Assembly (NCBI GenBank): GCA_007126465.1
Contig: SLBE01000036.1
Location: 1 to 22,619, forward strand
DNA from: Syntrophomonadaceae bacterium
GTDB taxonomy: Bacteria > Bacillota > Dethiobacteria > DTU022
DNA length: 22,619 bases
Direction of reading: 5' to 3'
Shown here: positions 15,643-22,619 of the stretch, in pieces
Layout of the letters: each line of letters begins with the position of its first letter
Position numbering within the stretch: position 1 is the first letter of the stretch
Notes under the pieces: model-generated
Seen by the model: the letters and a program-made list of their open reading frames with translations, nothing else
Databases searched by the model: none
Told to the model about the DNA's origin: nothing
Program-made: the position numbers and the translations under genes

Positions 15643-18270
15643 ATGCAGTCCAGCACAATTCGCCAGTACTTTCTAGATTATTTTAACTCAAAAGATCACC
15701 TGATCATGCCTAGCTTTTCGCTGATCCCACAGAGCGATCCTACCCTATTACTAATCGGTGCAGGAATGGCTCCTTTAAAACCATATTTCACCGGAGAAAA
15801 AAAGCCTCCCCACCCACGGGTGGCAACCTGCCAGAAATGTATCCGCACACCCGATATCGATCGGGTGGGCCATACGGGCCGGCACGCAACTTTCTTTGAA
15901 ATGCTTGGCAATTTTTCTTTTGGCGACTACTTTAAAGAAGAAGCAATCGCCTGGGCCTGGGACCTGGTTTTAAACGGCTACAGGCTGCCGGAAGACCGGT
16001 TGTGGGTAAGTATATACTATGAAGATGAAGAAGCTTTTAAAATATGGAATGAAAATATCGGTATCCCCGCCGACCGTATCATCAGGTTAGGCAAAGAAGA
16101 TAACTTCTGGGAAATCGGCCTCGGTCCCTGCGGTCCCTGTTCCGAAATCTACTACGATTTGGGAGAAGAAGTCGGTTGTGACAGCCCTGACTGTGCAGTC
16201 GGCTGTGATTGTGACCGCTACCTGGAAATATGGAACCTGGTTTTTACCCAGTTTAGCCGTGAAGCTAACGGCGAACTGGTTGAATTGAAACAGAAAAATA
16301 TTGATACCGGGGCAGGCCTGGAGCGTTTAGCCATGGCCCTGCAGGGTGTTCATTCCATTTATGAAATAGACATGGTTAAGCCTCTGTACAACCACTTTTC
16401 AGCCCTGGCTGCTGCAGAACGCCGAGATCAGGAAATCCCGCTGCGCATCCTGACCGAGCATAGCAGGGGAACATCATTTATGATAGCCGATGGCGTTATC
16501 CCTTCAAACGAGGGCCGTGGCTATGTTTTGCGCCGTCTGCTGCGACGCGCAGTTCGTTACGGGCGCCTGCTTGGAATTGAAGGTAGTTTTATGACAGATG
16601 CGGCATCTATGGTGGTTGAAACTATGAGTTCCGCTTACCCGGAGCTGGAAGAACGTCATGAATATATTCGCCAGATCGTTCAGCTAGAAGAAAAAAAATT
16701 CCGGGAAACGCTGGCCCAGGGTATGGACATTCTGGATAGTTATGTAGAAAAGCTTAAAAACCAGGATGATAAAGTATTACCTGGTGAACTGGCCTTTAAG
16801 CTCTATGATACTTACGGATTTCCCCTTGATCTGACCGCGGAAATCCTTGAAGAGCAGGGCTTTGACATTGACCAGGCTGCCTTTGATGAAAATTTAAAAC
16901 GGCAACAGGAAATGGCCCGTGCTGCAGCCCGCACAACCGGTGGAGCTGATCAGGCGGAAAAATACAAAGCGGTGGAGAATCTGGAAACAAGGTTTACCGG
17001 TTACGACACTCTTGAGCAGGAAGCAGCCGTGCTCTTAATCTACAAGGATGACCAAATCTGCCCTGAAGCTTCCGGTGGGGATAAAATTGAGGTAATTTTA
17101 GATCAGACACCTTTTTACGCTGAAGCCGGTGGGCAGATCGGCGATACCGGTATAATTGAAGCACCGGCAGGACGGGTTAAAATTGAAAACACCCTTTATT
17201 CTCCCTGGGGCCAAATAATACACCATGGCACCGTAGAAGAAGGTAAAATTAAGGAAGGCGATCAGGTTACAGCCAGGGTCGATAACAGCCGCCGGCGCGG
17301 TATCTGCCGCAGTCACACCTCAACTCACCTGCTGCACCGGGCCCTGCGCAACAAGTTAGGTGATCACGTTAACCAGGCCGGCTCACTGGTAGCTCCTGAC
17401 CGGCTGCGTTTTGATTTTAACCATTTTTCCGCGCTGGGAGATGAAGAGCTGCTGGCTATAGAAGAAGAAGTTAACCGGATGGCCCTGGCCAACGTTGTGG
17501 TCAAGGCCGAATATAAAACCTTGGAAGAAGCCAAAGAACTTGGCGCAACGGCGATATTTGCCGATAAGTATGAAGAAAACGCGGTTCGCATGGTTGCAGC
17601 CGGCGACTATACTTTAGAGCTATGCGGAGGAACCCATGTTTCAGCAACCGGCGAGATTGGCCTATTTAAAATTGTTTCCGAAGAAGGTATCGGTTCCGGT
17701 TTGCGCCGGATTGAAGCTGTGGCCGGAATGAACGCTTATCGCAAAACTGTAGAAAATGATCAACTGCTTGGTAAAATGGCCCGGCAGCTTAATACTGCTG
17801 AAAGCAGGCTTAGTCAAAAATTTGAAGAACATGTAATCGAACATAAGCAGCTGCAAAAGACTAACCAGGATCTTAAACAGCGGCTTGCTGCCCTGGAAGT
17901 AAAAACCCTGCTTTCAAAAGTAAAAGATATTGACGGTGTTAATGTTCTGAGCGCATCAGTTACCGCCGACAGCGCTGATGCTTTGCGCATGGCCATGGAT
18001 GAAGTTAAAAGCAACCTGCAATCTGTGCTGGTTGTGCTCGGTGCCGTTCATGACGGCAAGGTGATGCTGGTAGGATCTGCCAGCAAAGATCTGGTTGAGC
18101 GTGGTATACATGCCAATAAAATTATCAAAGAAGTTGCCCGCCAGGTTGGCGGAGGCGGTGGCGGCAAGCCTGAACTGGCCCAGGCCGGAGGCAAGGATGC
18201 CGGCGCTCTGCCTGCAGCCCTGGCTTCAGTTGAACAGCTGGTTAGAGAACAACTTAAAGAGGCAAGCTAA
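15643..18270 (+). CDS. alaS: Alanyl-tRNA synthetase
   Basis: Charges tRNA-Ala with alanine and removes wrongly attached serine or glycine. From the ATG at 15643 it has 875 residues, typical. The class II catalytic core begins with IRQYFLDYFNSKDHLIMPSFS and includes GPCGPCSEIYYD and ERLAMALQG. The editing domain has the zinc motif H558-x3-H562 (SHTSTHLLHRAL) with C661 and H665 (CGGTHVSATGEIG). A coiled-coil stretch near residues 710-750 leads to the C-terminal DHHA1 (C-Ala) domain with the GGGGGGKPELAQAGG glycine loop. GGAGGT lies six bases before the start; an in-frame TTG at 15598 lies within the promoter and is rejected. Confidence 0.98.
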   Translation: MQSSTIRQYFLDYFNSKDHLIMPSFSLIPQSDPTLLLIGAGMAPLKPYFTGEKKPPHPRVATCQKCIRTPDIDRVGHTGRHATFFEMLGNFSFGDYFKEEAIAWAWDLVLNGYRLPEDRLWVSIYYEDEEAFKIWNENIGIPADRIIRLGKEDNFWEIGLGPCGPCSEIYYDLGEEVGCDSPDCAVGCDCDRYLEIWNLVFTQFSREANGELVELKQKNIDTGAGLERLAMALQGVHSIYEIDMVKPLYNHFSALAAAERRDQEIPLRILTEHSRGTSFMIADGVIPSNEGRGYVLRRLLRRAVRYGRLLGIEGSFMTDAASMVVETMSSAYPELEERHEYIRQIVQLEEKKFRETLAQGMDILDSYVEKLKNQDDKVLPGELAFKLYDTYGFPLDLTAEILEEQGFDIDQAAFDENLKRQQEMARAAARTTGGADQAEKYKAVENLETRFTGYDTLEQEAAVLLIYKDDQICPEASGGDKIEVILDQTPFYAEAGGQIGDTGIIEAPAGRVKIENTLYSPWGQIIHHGTVEEGKIKEGDQVTARVDNSRRRGICRSHTSTHLLHRALRNKLGDHVNQAGSLVAPDRLRFDFNHFSALGDEELLAIEEEVNRMALANVVVKAEYKTLEEAKELGATAIFADKYEENAVRMVAAGDYTLELCGGTHVSATGEIGLFKIVSEEGIGSGLRRIEAVAGMNAYRKTVENDQLLGKMARQLNTAESRLSQKFEEHVIEHKQLQKTNQDLKQRLAALEVKTLLSKVKDIDGVNVLSASVTADSADALRMAMDEVKSNLQSVLVVLGAVHDGKVMLVGSASKDLVERGIHANKIIKEVARQVGGGGGGKPELAQAGGKDAGALPAALASVEQLVREQLKEAS

Positions 18271-18296
18271 ATAAAAGTTTCCGGGAGGTGCTGTTC

Positions 18297-18584
18297 ATGC
18301 AAGATAATAACCAGGGTAATCATGAAGAAACTGTCCTTTTTCGGGTGGACGGTGAAGAAGTTGATAATAAAGCCAGGAAAATCCTGGTAACCGTTTACCA
18401 GGCCCTGAAAGAAAAAGGATATAATCCTCTTAACCAGCTTACCGGCTACCTGCTCTCAGGTGATCCTGCCTATATTACCAGCCATCAGAATGCCCGCAGC
18501 CTGATCAGGCAGGTTGAAAGGGATGAACTGCTCGAAGAAATGGTCGGTACTTACCTTGATCTGGCCGAGCAAAATAAACTTTAA
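18297..18584 (+). CDS. IreB/ReoM family regulatory phosphoprotein (DUF965)
   Basis: A 95-residue protein of the IreB/ReoM family. In enterococci and Listeria these small proteins are phosphorylated by the PASTA serine/threonine kinase (IreK/PrkA) and control cell-wall synthesis and antibiotic tolerance; ReoM steers ClpCP-dependent loss of MurA. The conserved core is ALKEKGYNPLNQLTGYLLSG, then DPAYITSHQNARSLIRQVERDELLEE. Thr12 in EETVLF aligns by eye with the phosphorylated Thr7 of ReoM. The ATG at 18297 follows GGGAGGTG at 18283-18290; an in-frame GTG at 18288 lies inside that site. Order alaS-ireB-ruvX-DUF1292 is conserved in Firmicutes. Confidence 0.94.
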   Translation: MQDNNQGNHEETVLFRVDGEEVDNKARKILVTVYQALKEKGYNPLNQLTGYLLSGDPAYITSHQNARSLIRQVERDELLEEMVGTYLDLAEQNKL

Positions 18585-18601
18585 AAGGAAGGCGCATCTA
18601 T

Positions 18602-19048
18602 TTGCGTATACTTGGTCTGGATCCCGGTGAAAAAAGGATTGGCGTAGCGATCAGTGATCCCCTGGGAATTACAGCCCAGGGTTTGGAAGTGATCAGCTAC
18701 ACTGAACCTGAACAGGCTCTGGACAGAATATCTGATTTATGTTTTTATTACTCTGTAGAAAAAATTATAGTTGGAAATCCGCTCAATATGAACGGCAGCA
18801 GGGGCAGTGCCTCGGAGCTGGCTGAAAAATTTGCCGAGAGTTTAAACAGCAAAACAGGGCTGCCGATTGAAATGTTAGATGAACGCCTCACATCGGGCAG
18901 TGCAGAAAAAACTCTCATTGCCGGAGGAGTAAGCCGTAAAAAAAGACGCAAGGTTAAAGATAAACTGGCAGCAGTATTGATCCTGGAACAGTACCTTGCT
19001 TTATCAGAATCAAGAAAGAATAGAGGTGTAAATAATAATGAACAATAA
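18602..19048 (+). CDS. ruvX: RuvX/YqgF family Holliday junction resolvase-like protein
   Basis: A 148-residue RNase H-fold nuclease of the YqgF family, proposed as a putative Holliday junction resolvase and, in E. coli, as a factor in 16S rRNA maturation. The acidic active-site pattern is visible: D7 in MRILGLDPG, D93/E94 in MLDERLTS, and D120 in KDKLAAVLIL. NPLNMNGSRG is the family loop. The start is TTG at 18602, supported by AAGGAAGG upstream and by the conserved start MRILGLDPG. Its end overlaps the next gene by 11 bases. Confidence 0.95.
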   Translation: MRILGLDPGEKRIGVAISDPLGITAQGLEVISYTEPEQALDRISDLCFYYSVEKIIVGNPLNMNGSRGSASELAEKFAESLNSKTGLPIEMLDERLTSGSAEKTLIAGGVSRKKRRKVKDKLAAVLILEQYLALSESRKNRGVNNNEQ

Positions 19049-19349
19049 CGGAGAAGAAAAAGGAGCAGATGTAGTTTTACTGGTTGACGAAGACGGGAAT
19101 GAACATGAATTTCTTCTGGTTGATCGCTTTGAAGTTAACCAGGGTGATTATGCAATATTAGTTCCCATTACCGAAGATGAAGAGGGCGATAATGGCGAAG
19201 CCTTTGAACCTGAAGATGAAGCTTTTATTTTCAGGGTTGACATCGAAGAAGGGGAAGAAATGCTCGTTGAGGTCGATGATGAAAGTGAATGGAAGCAGGT
19301 TGCCTCTGTTTGGGAAAAACGGGTCCAGAACTTTGAATATGATGACTGA
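19038..19349 (+). CDS. DUF1292 domain protein (YrzB-like)
   Basis: A very acidic 103-residue protein of the DUF1292 family. The family pattern is seen in LVDEDGNEHEFLLVDRFEVNQGDYAILVP, then EAFIFRV and MLVEVDDESEWKQVASVWE. No function is known. The ATG at 19038 lies inside the end of ruvX and is served by AGAGGTG at 19021-19027. In Bacillus subtilis yrzB occupies the same place after yrrK (ruvX). Confidence 0.92.
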   Translation: MNNNGEEKGADVVLLVDEDGNEHEFLLVDRFEVNQGDYAILVPITEDEEGDNGEAFEPEDEAFIFRVDIEEGEEMLVEVDDESEWKQVASVWEKRVQNFEYDD

Positions 19350-19398
19350 TATGCTTGCAATGCTTTTTGCATACCAGTTCAGAAAGGTGTAGCTGAGC

Positions 19399-20454
19399 AT
19401 GCTGAGAAGCCTGGTTATAATCCTGGTTGTTTTGATTATCATTGGTTTGGCTGCAGTTGGGGTCTTAAACTATTTCTATCTTAGCATGCTTGAGCCGGTT
19501 GACCCTGCCGCATCTGAGGATTATGTTTTAGTAGAGATTCCATCTGGAGCCGGGTCTGAGGTGATTGCTGATATCCTGGAACGGGGGGGGCTTATTCAAA
19601 ATTCAGTTGCCTTCCGTTATTATGTCCGCAGTAATAACCTGGGTCATACTTTTATGGCCGGGACTTACCAGTTAAATCCGGCTATGGATGTAGAGGAAAT
19701 CGTAAACAAGCTGCAGTCCGGTGATGTTTATGCCGAAACTACCTGGTTCACGGTTCCGGAGGGATATACCCTTAAACAGATGGCCGATCGGCTCGAAGAG
19801 GAAGGTCTAATTGACAGCACAAAGTTTCTTGAACTTGCAGATGATCCTACAGATAATATACTTGATACTTTTACTGAGTTGAGAAGAATTGAGGAACCTG
19901 AAATAGAGTACCTGCTTGAAGGCTACCTCTATCCTGATACTTATGAAATTTATACCACTGCAGATGAAGAAGAAATTATCAAATTAATGCTTGGCAGAAT
20001 GAACAGGGTTATAGATGAGGAGAGTAAAAACCGGGCTGATCAACTTGGCCTAACCATTCACGAAGTGCTTACTATTGCTTCGCTTATTGAAAGAGAAGCA
20101 GCGGTGGCCCATGAACGCGATCGTATTTCCGGAGTAATCCACAATCGCCTTGAAATTGGTCAGATGCTGCAGATTGATGCTACCATCCAGTACATTCTTG
20201 GCGAAACCAAGGAATTCCTAACTTATGCCGACCTTGAGATTCCATCTCCCTATAATACATATCAGTATCACGGCCTACCCCCCGGCCCGATTGCTGCCCC
20301 CGGTCAGCCCTCCATAGAAGCGGCCCTCTACCCCGAGGATACTGAATATTTCTATTACAATTACAAGTATGATGATACCGGAGAACACTACTTTTCCGAA
20401 ACCTACGAAGAACACCTGGAAAACGTCCGCAGGGCGGAAGAAAACCTTGATTAA
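19399..20454 (+). CDS. mltG: Endolytic transglycosylase MltG (YceG family)
   Basis: Membrane-anchored lytic transglycosylase that cuts newly made glycan strands and may set their length. It has 351 residues. An N-terminal membrane helix (about 5-30) is followed by a LysM-like region (VEIPSGAGSEVIADILERGGLI) and the YceG domain. The catalytic glutamate is E231 in TIASLIEREAAVAHERD. LLEGYLYPDTY, LQIDATIQYILG and GLPPGPIAAPGQPSIEAAL are conserved family segments. The ATG at 19399 follows AAAGGTG with nine bases between. It ends the alaS group; no terminator was seen after it, so read-through into the next gene is possible. Confidence 0.96.
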   Translation: MLRSLVIILVVLIIIGLAAVGVLNYFYLSMLEPVDPAASEDYVLVEIPSGAGSEVIADILERGGLIQNSVAFRYYVRSNNLGHTFMAGTYQLNPAMDVEEIVNKLQSGDVYAETTWFTVPEGYTLKQMADRLEEEGLIDSTKFLELADDPTDNILDTFTELRRIEEPEIEYLLEGYLYPDTYEIYTTADEEEIIKLMLGRMNRVIDEESKNRADQLGLTIHEVLTIASLIEREAAVAHERDRISGVIHNRLEIGQMLQIDATIQYILGETKEFLTYADLEIPSPYNTYQYHGLPPGPIAAPGQPSIEAALYPEDTEYFYYNYKYDDTGEHYFSETYEEHLENVRRAEENLD

Positions 20455-20476
20455 CTATTGAGTAAATTATTATAAT
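20447..20476 (+). promoter_or_regulatory. Promoter of the BTAD regulator gene
   Basis: TTGATT (20447-20452, four of six matches) and a perfect TATAAT (20471-20476), separated by 18 bases. The -35 box overlaps the end of mltG. Transcription should begin near 20483, giving a leader of about 57 bases that is AT-rich and shows no clear structure. Confidence 0.7.
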
Positions 20477-20539
20477 GATGTAAAATAAGGATCAATTAAT
20501 AAACATTATTTCCATAAACAGAGAAAAGCAGGGTTAACT

Positions 20540-21784
20540 ATGGCGAGAGACGATCTACATGTTTGTGATTACAGCATTTGTATATTCACCCTCGGTAAAT
20601 TCTATATCAGTCAAAATAACAGCATAATAACTGAAAGTTCCAGCCGTTCTAAAAGAATGTGGGAAATCTTTAAGTTTCTACTGTCAAACCGCGGTAAGTC
20701 TTTCTTCCCTGAAAATATTCTTGAAAAGATCTGGCCTGAAAGTGATTACGCTGATCCCAGTATGGTTATGCGAGCCCAAATATTTAGACTCAGACAAACT
20801 TTTAATAATAAAGAAGCAAAAATTTCTCTGGTGAATAATATAGTTTTATCCCAGGGTTGCTACAGCTGGGAAGATAATGTTGAATACTGGCTCGATGTTG
20901 ATGAATTAGAATCGCTGGTTAACGAAGCGGGCTTGCTGGTCGATAAAAAACCTGATGAAGCTATAAGGCTTTACCGGAAAGCTATAGCACTTTATAAAGG
21001 ACAATATTTACCTGAGCTTTCTTTCAGTGAGTGGATTGAGCCAATACGGTCTTACTATCATGATATCTATCTTGGTTGCCTGTTGGATTTAGTCAGCCTG
21101 TTAAAAGCACGAAAGAATAACTTAGAAATAATTAAGCTTTGCGAACAGGCTATTGCAATTGACTATTTCGAGGAAATAATTCATATCAGGTTAATAGAAG
21201 CTTTACTGGCAGAAGGGCATATTACACGTGCCCGTTCACACTATAACGAAGTAACGTCTATATTTTACCGGGAGATGGGTATAAAGCCATCGGATCATTT
21301 GAAAAGCCTCTACCGCCTGGTAGGATCAGAACCGGGCAGCTTCGAGCTTGATCTTTTAACAATTCAGGAAGGCTTAAAAGGCAAAGAGTCAGACGGTGGC
21401 GCATATTACTGTGATGCAGAGCTGTTTAGGTACTTTTACAACCTTGAAAGGGCTCGGGTAGAAAGGAACGGCCAATCAGTCCTTCTTGGCCTTTTTACCC
21501 TTACTGCTCCAAATTATACACTGCCGGACAAAAATTTATTGACCGAAGTGATGCAAAACCTGCAGGAAGTTATCCTTGATTCATTACGTAAAGGCGACCT
21601 GGTTACTCGTTGGAATGATGCCCAGCTGCTTATGCTGCTGCCCGGCCTGAACCGGGAACAGGCTGATATTGTTATAAAGAGGATTGAGAATAACTTCCAT
21701 AAGCACTACAGTTTAAATGGTTTAACTCTCCACAAAAAGATTGAATCAATCCTTCCCCTGGACAGTGATGATCACTTTTATTAG
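20540..21784 (+). CDS. SARP/BTAD-type transcriptional regulator with degenerate GGDEF-like C-terminus
   Basis: A 414-residue regulator. Residues 10-110 look like an OmpR/SARP-type winged helix (FTLGKFYISQNN, SSRSKRMWEIFKFLLSNRGK, ILEKIWPE, QIFRLRQTF). Residues 118-262 are a bacterial transcriptional activator domain built of TPR-like helices (RLYRKAIALYKGQYLPEL, EWIEPIRSYYHDIY, EQAIAIDYFEEIIHIRLIEALLAEG). Residues 292-400 follow the fold pattern of a GGDEF domain: a hydrophobic first strand (SVLLGLFTL), a long helix, then RKGDLVTRWNDAQLLMLLPG and a helix with AxxxxxRIE. The GGDEF signature itself is replaced by WNDAQ at 358-362, so cyclase activity is not expected. The ATG at 20540 has AGCAGGG upstream. 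What it controls is unknown; the downstream small genes and SipW-type gene are likely targets by position. Confidence 0.85.
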   Translation: MARDDLHVCDYSICIFTLGKFYISQNNSIITESSSRSKRMWEIFKFLLSNRGKSFFPENILEKIWPESDYADPSMVMRAQIFRLRQTFNNKEAKISLVNNIVLSQGCYSWEDNVEYWLDVDELESLVNEAGLLVDKKPDEAIRLYRKAIALYKGQYLPELSFSEWIEPIRSYYHDIYLGCLLDLVSLLKARKNNLEIIKLCEQAIAIDYFEEIIHIRLIEALLAEGHITRARSHYNEVTSIFYREMGIKPSDHLKSLYRLVGSEPGSFELDLLTIQEGLKGKESDGGAYYCDAELFRYFYNLERARVERNGQSVLLGLFTLTAPNYTLPDKNLLTEVMQNLQEVILDSLRKGDLVTRWNDAQLLMLLPGLNREQADIVIKRIENNFHKHYSLNGLTLHKKIESILPLDSDDHFY

Positions 21785-21823
21785 ATAGCATTAAGTTTAA
21801 ACAATACCTTGCAGCAAACAAGC

Positions 21824-21846
21824 AAAAGCCATATGGCTTTTTTTTT
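21824..21846 (+). terminator. Rho-independent terminator after the BTAD regulator
   Basis: AAAAGCC (21824-21830) and GGCTTTT (21835-21841) form a seven-pair stem around ATAT, and nine T in a row begin at 21838. This separates the regulator's transcript from the following small genes. The remaining 110 bases up to 21956 are very AT-rich; TATACT at 21908 is a possible -10 box, but no matching -35 was found. Confidence 0.85.
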
Positions 21847-21956
21847 GTGCTTTTAAAAAATATTATTAATCCTTTATATTTATAACAAAGATGTAACAGC
21901 ATATCAGTATACTTAACTTAGTAATCATATTAAATTAGTAGAAAAGGGACCACTAG

Positions 21957-22187
21957 ATGCAAACAAATAAACCAATTTATAACAGGGGAACTTCCAACGA
22001 CTTCATTGTCAGGATTGTTGATGATGGTGAAATTGGTGTTAAGGGCAAAGTTGAACATATCAAATCTGGTCAGGTTCAGTATTTCGATGACTACCTCGAG
22101 ATGCTGATGCTCATCCAACAAAAACTGGATTCGCAGGGTTACCCGCAAAGTGATACTGAACTTAGAATTTTTAAGAAAAATGTTTAA
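21957..22187 (+). CDS. Small protein of unknown function, first of a tandem paralogous pair
   Basis: A 76-residue soluble protein; no signal peptide, membrane helix or cysteine. I do not recognise a named family. Residues 16-58 align without gaps with residues 17-59 of the next gene's product, with 12 of 43 identical by my count: F-x-VR, then G-x-V-x-x-I, Q, F-x-x-x-LE, and LI. This suggests a small domain of beta strands followed by one helix. AAAAGGGA precedes the ATG at 21957. It follows a terminator, so a separate promoter in the AT-rich 110-base gap is expected but was not clearly found. It may act with the regulator upstream or the exported protein downstream; that is inference from position only. 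Confidence 0.8.
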   Translation: MQTNKPIYNRGTSNDFIVRIVDDGEIGVKGKVEHIKSGQVQYFDDYLEMLMLIQQKLDSQGYPQSDTELRIFKKNV

Positions 22188-22199
22188 CAGGAGGAAGAC

Positions 22200-22439
22200 A
22201 TGAGCAGCAATAATCGCAACACTCAATCACAGCACAAAGACCTTGTCTTCTTCGTAAGAGTCCAATATCGTTTTAACTCCAGCTGGCAGGGAACAGTGCA
22301 GTGGATAGATGGAAAACAGGAAAGAAAATTCCGCAGTGTTCTGGAGCTTGGCAGCCTTATTAAAGATGCTAAGAACAATTGCTCATCTGATAAGCAAAAA
22401 GCAGCACCTAAGTGGGAAGATAAGGAAAGCGCATCATAA
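22200..22439 (+). CDS. Small protein of unknown function, second of a tandem paralogous pair
   Basis: A 79-residue protein related to the preceding gene product. Its core is VFFVRVQYRFNSSWQGTVQW, then FRSVLELGSLIKDA. I have a memory of similar short proteins with a SWQG-V-W and FRS-LEL-LI pattern in Clostridia, but know no function for them. The N-terminus (MSSNNRNTQSQHKD) and C-terminus (SDKQKAAPKWEDKESAS) are polar and probably flexible. There is no signal peptide. AGGAGG lies upstream of the ATG at 22200, and only 12 bases separate it from the first gene, so the two are cotranscribed. This copy keeps the tryptophans the first lacks. Confidence 0.82.
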   Translation: MSSNNRNTQSQHKDLVFFVRVQYRFNSSWQGTVQWIDGKQERKFRSVLELGSLIKDAKNNCSSDKQKAAPKWEDKESAS

Positions 22440-22466
22440 CGGTATTAAGCTTAAATGAATATCAGT

Positions 22467-22492
22467 CTCGTTTAAATCAGTCGTGAAACGGG
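22467..22492 (+). repeat. Inverted repeat before the SipW-type gene
   Basis: CTCGTTT (22467-22473) and AAACGGG (22486-22492) can pair over seven positions, one of them G-U, around a 12-base loop. There is no T run after it, so it is not an intrinsic terminator. It lies in the 81-base gap before the last gene and could be an RNA hairpin or an operator; its function is unknown. Confidence 0.4.
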
Positions 22493-22520
22493 AAAGCAGG
22501 TGCATGAACAGGTGAAAATA

Positions 22521-22619
22521 ATGAACAATAAAAAGTTTAAAAAGTATCTTTTCTTTGGTATAGTGATGACCTTTATTGCAGCAGTATCCATGTTTGGGAC
22601 AACATACGCCTGGTTTACA
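22521..22619 (+). CDS. Exported protein with SipW-cognate (TasA/camelysin-type) signal peptide, 5' part only
   Basis: The first 33 codons of a gene that runs off the window. The encoded peptide has a basic start (MNNKKFKKY), a hydrophobic core (LFFGIVMTFIAAVSMFG) and the end TTYAWFT. This closely follows the SipW-dependent signal class, in which G-T-x-YA is followed by an aromatic residue and F-T/S, with cleavage after the A. Proteins of that class include TasA, TapA and camelysin (CalY): matrix fibres and surface proteases of Bacillus. AGGTGA lies five bases before the ATG at 22521. The mature protein is out of view, so its family is an inference from the signal peptide alone. Confidence 0.65.
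   Translation, partial: MNNKKFKKYLFFGIVMTFIAAVSMFGTTYAWFT

Noticed and set aside
19350..19373. TATGC ... GCATA hairpin between the DUF1292 gene and mltG
   Set aside because: The stem is five pairs around a long loop and no T run follows; too weak to call a terminator.
22440..22520. A cyclic di-GMP or cobalamin riboswitch before the SipW-type gene
   Set aside because: The gap is only 81 bases and lacks the conserved cores of either class as I know them; only a simple hairpin is present.

Overview
This 22.6 kb window reads as ordinary chromosome of a low-to-mid GC Gram-positive bacterium (Firmicutes, class Clostridia; a Peptococcaceae- or Syntrophomonadales-like lineage is my best guess, but no marker here fixes it). 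The evidence is gene order and content: alaS-ireB-ruvX-DUF1292-mltG and ruvCAB-queA-tgt-yajC are classic Firmicutes neighbourhoods. Ribosome binding sites are strong AGGAGG types, TTG and GTG starts are frequent, and every gene lies on the + strand. I see no RNA gene other than a riboswitch, no insertion sequence, no CRISPR array, and no gap between genes longer than about 172 bases.

Layout. (1) 57-6995: glutamate synthase large and small subunits (gltB, gltD), followed 19 bases later by a LysR-type regulator. (2) 7033-13435: an extended -10 promoter leads straight into a class I preQ1 riboswitch and a QueT-type queuosine-precursor transporter. Then come yebC, the Holliday junction genes ruvC-ruvA-ruvB, a DUF2905 membrane protein, the queuosine genes queA and tgt, and yajC. 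(3) 13484-15574: a terminator-like hairpin, then rarA (clamp-loader-like ATPase) and a YigZ/IMPACT protein. (4) 15585-20454: a full-consensus promoter drives alaS, ireB/reoM-like, ruvX, a DUF1292 gene and mltG. (5) 20447-22619: a separate promoter drives a SARP/BTAD-type regulator with a degenerate GGDEF-like C-terminus and a clear terminator after it. Two tandem small paralogous genes of unknown function follow, then the first 33 codons of a protein whose signal peptide resembles the SipW-dependent (TasA/camelysin) class.

How the genes work together. Region 1 makes glutamate from glutamine and 2-oxoglutarate and may be controlled by its own LysR regulator. Region 2 joins queuosine precursor uptake (QueT, sensed by preQ1) to the two enzymes that put the base into tRNA and mature it (Tgt, QueA), interleaved with recombination repair genes. 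Region 4 is a housekeeping unit linking tRNA charging to cell-wall control (IreB/ReoM-type phosphoprotein, MltG transglycosylase). Region 5 is the least understood: the regulator, the paired small proteins and the SipW-type exported protein look like a module that controls or builds a surface or matrix component. It is the part of the window most likely to hold something undescribed.
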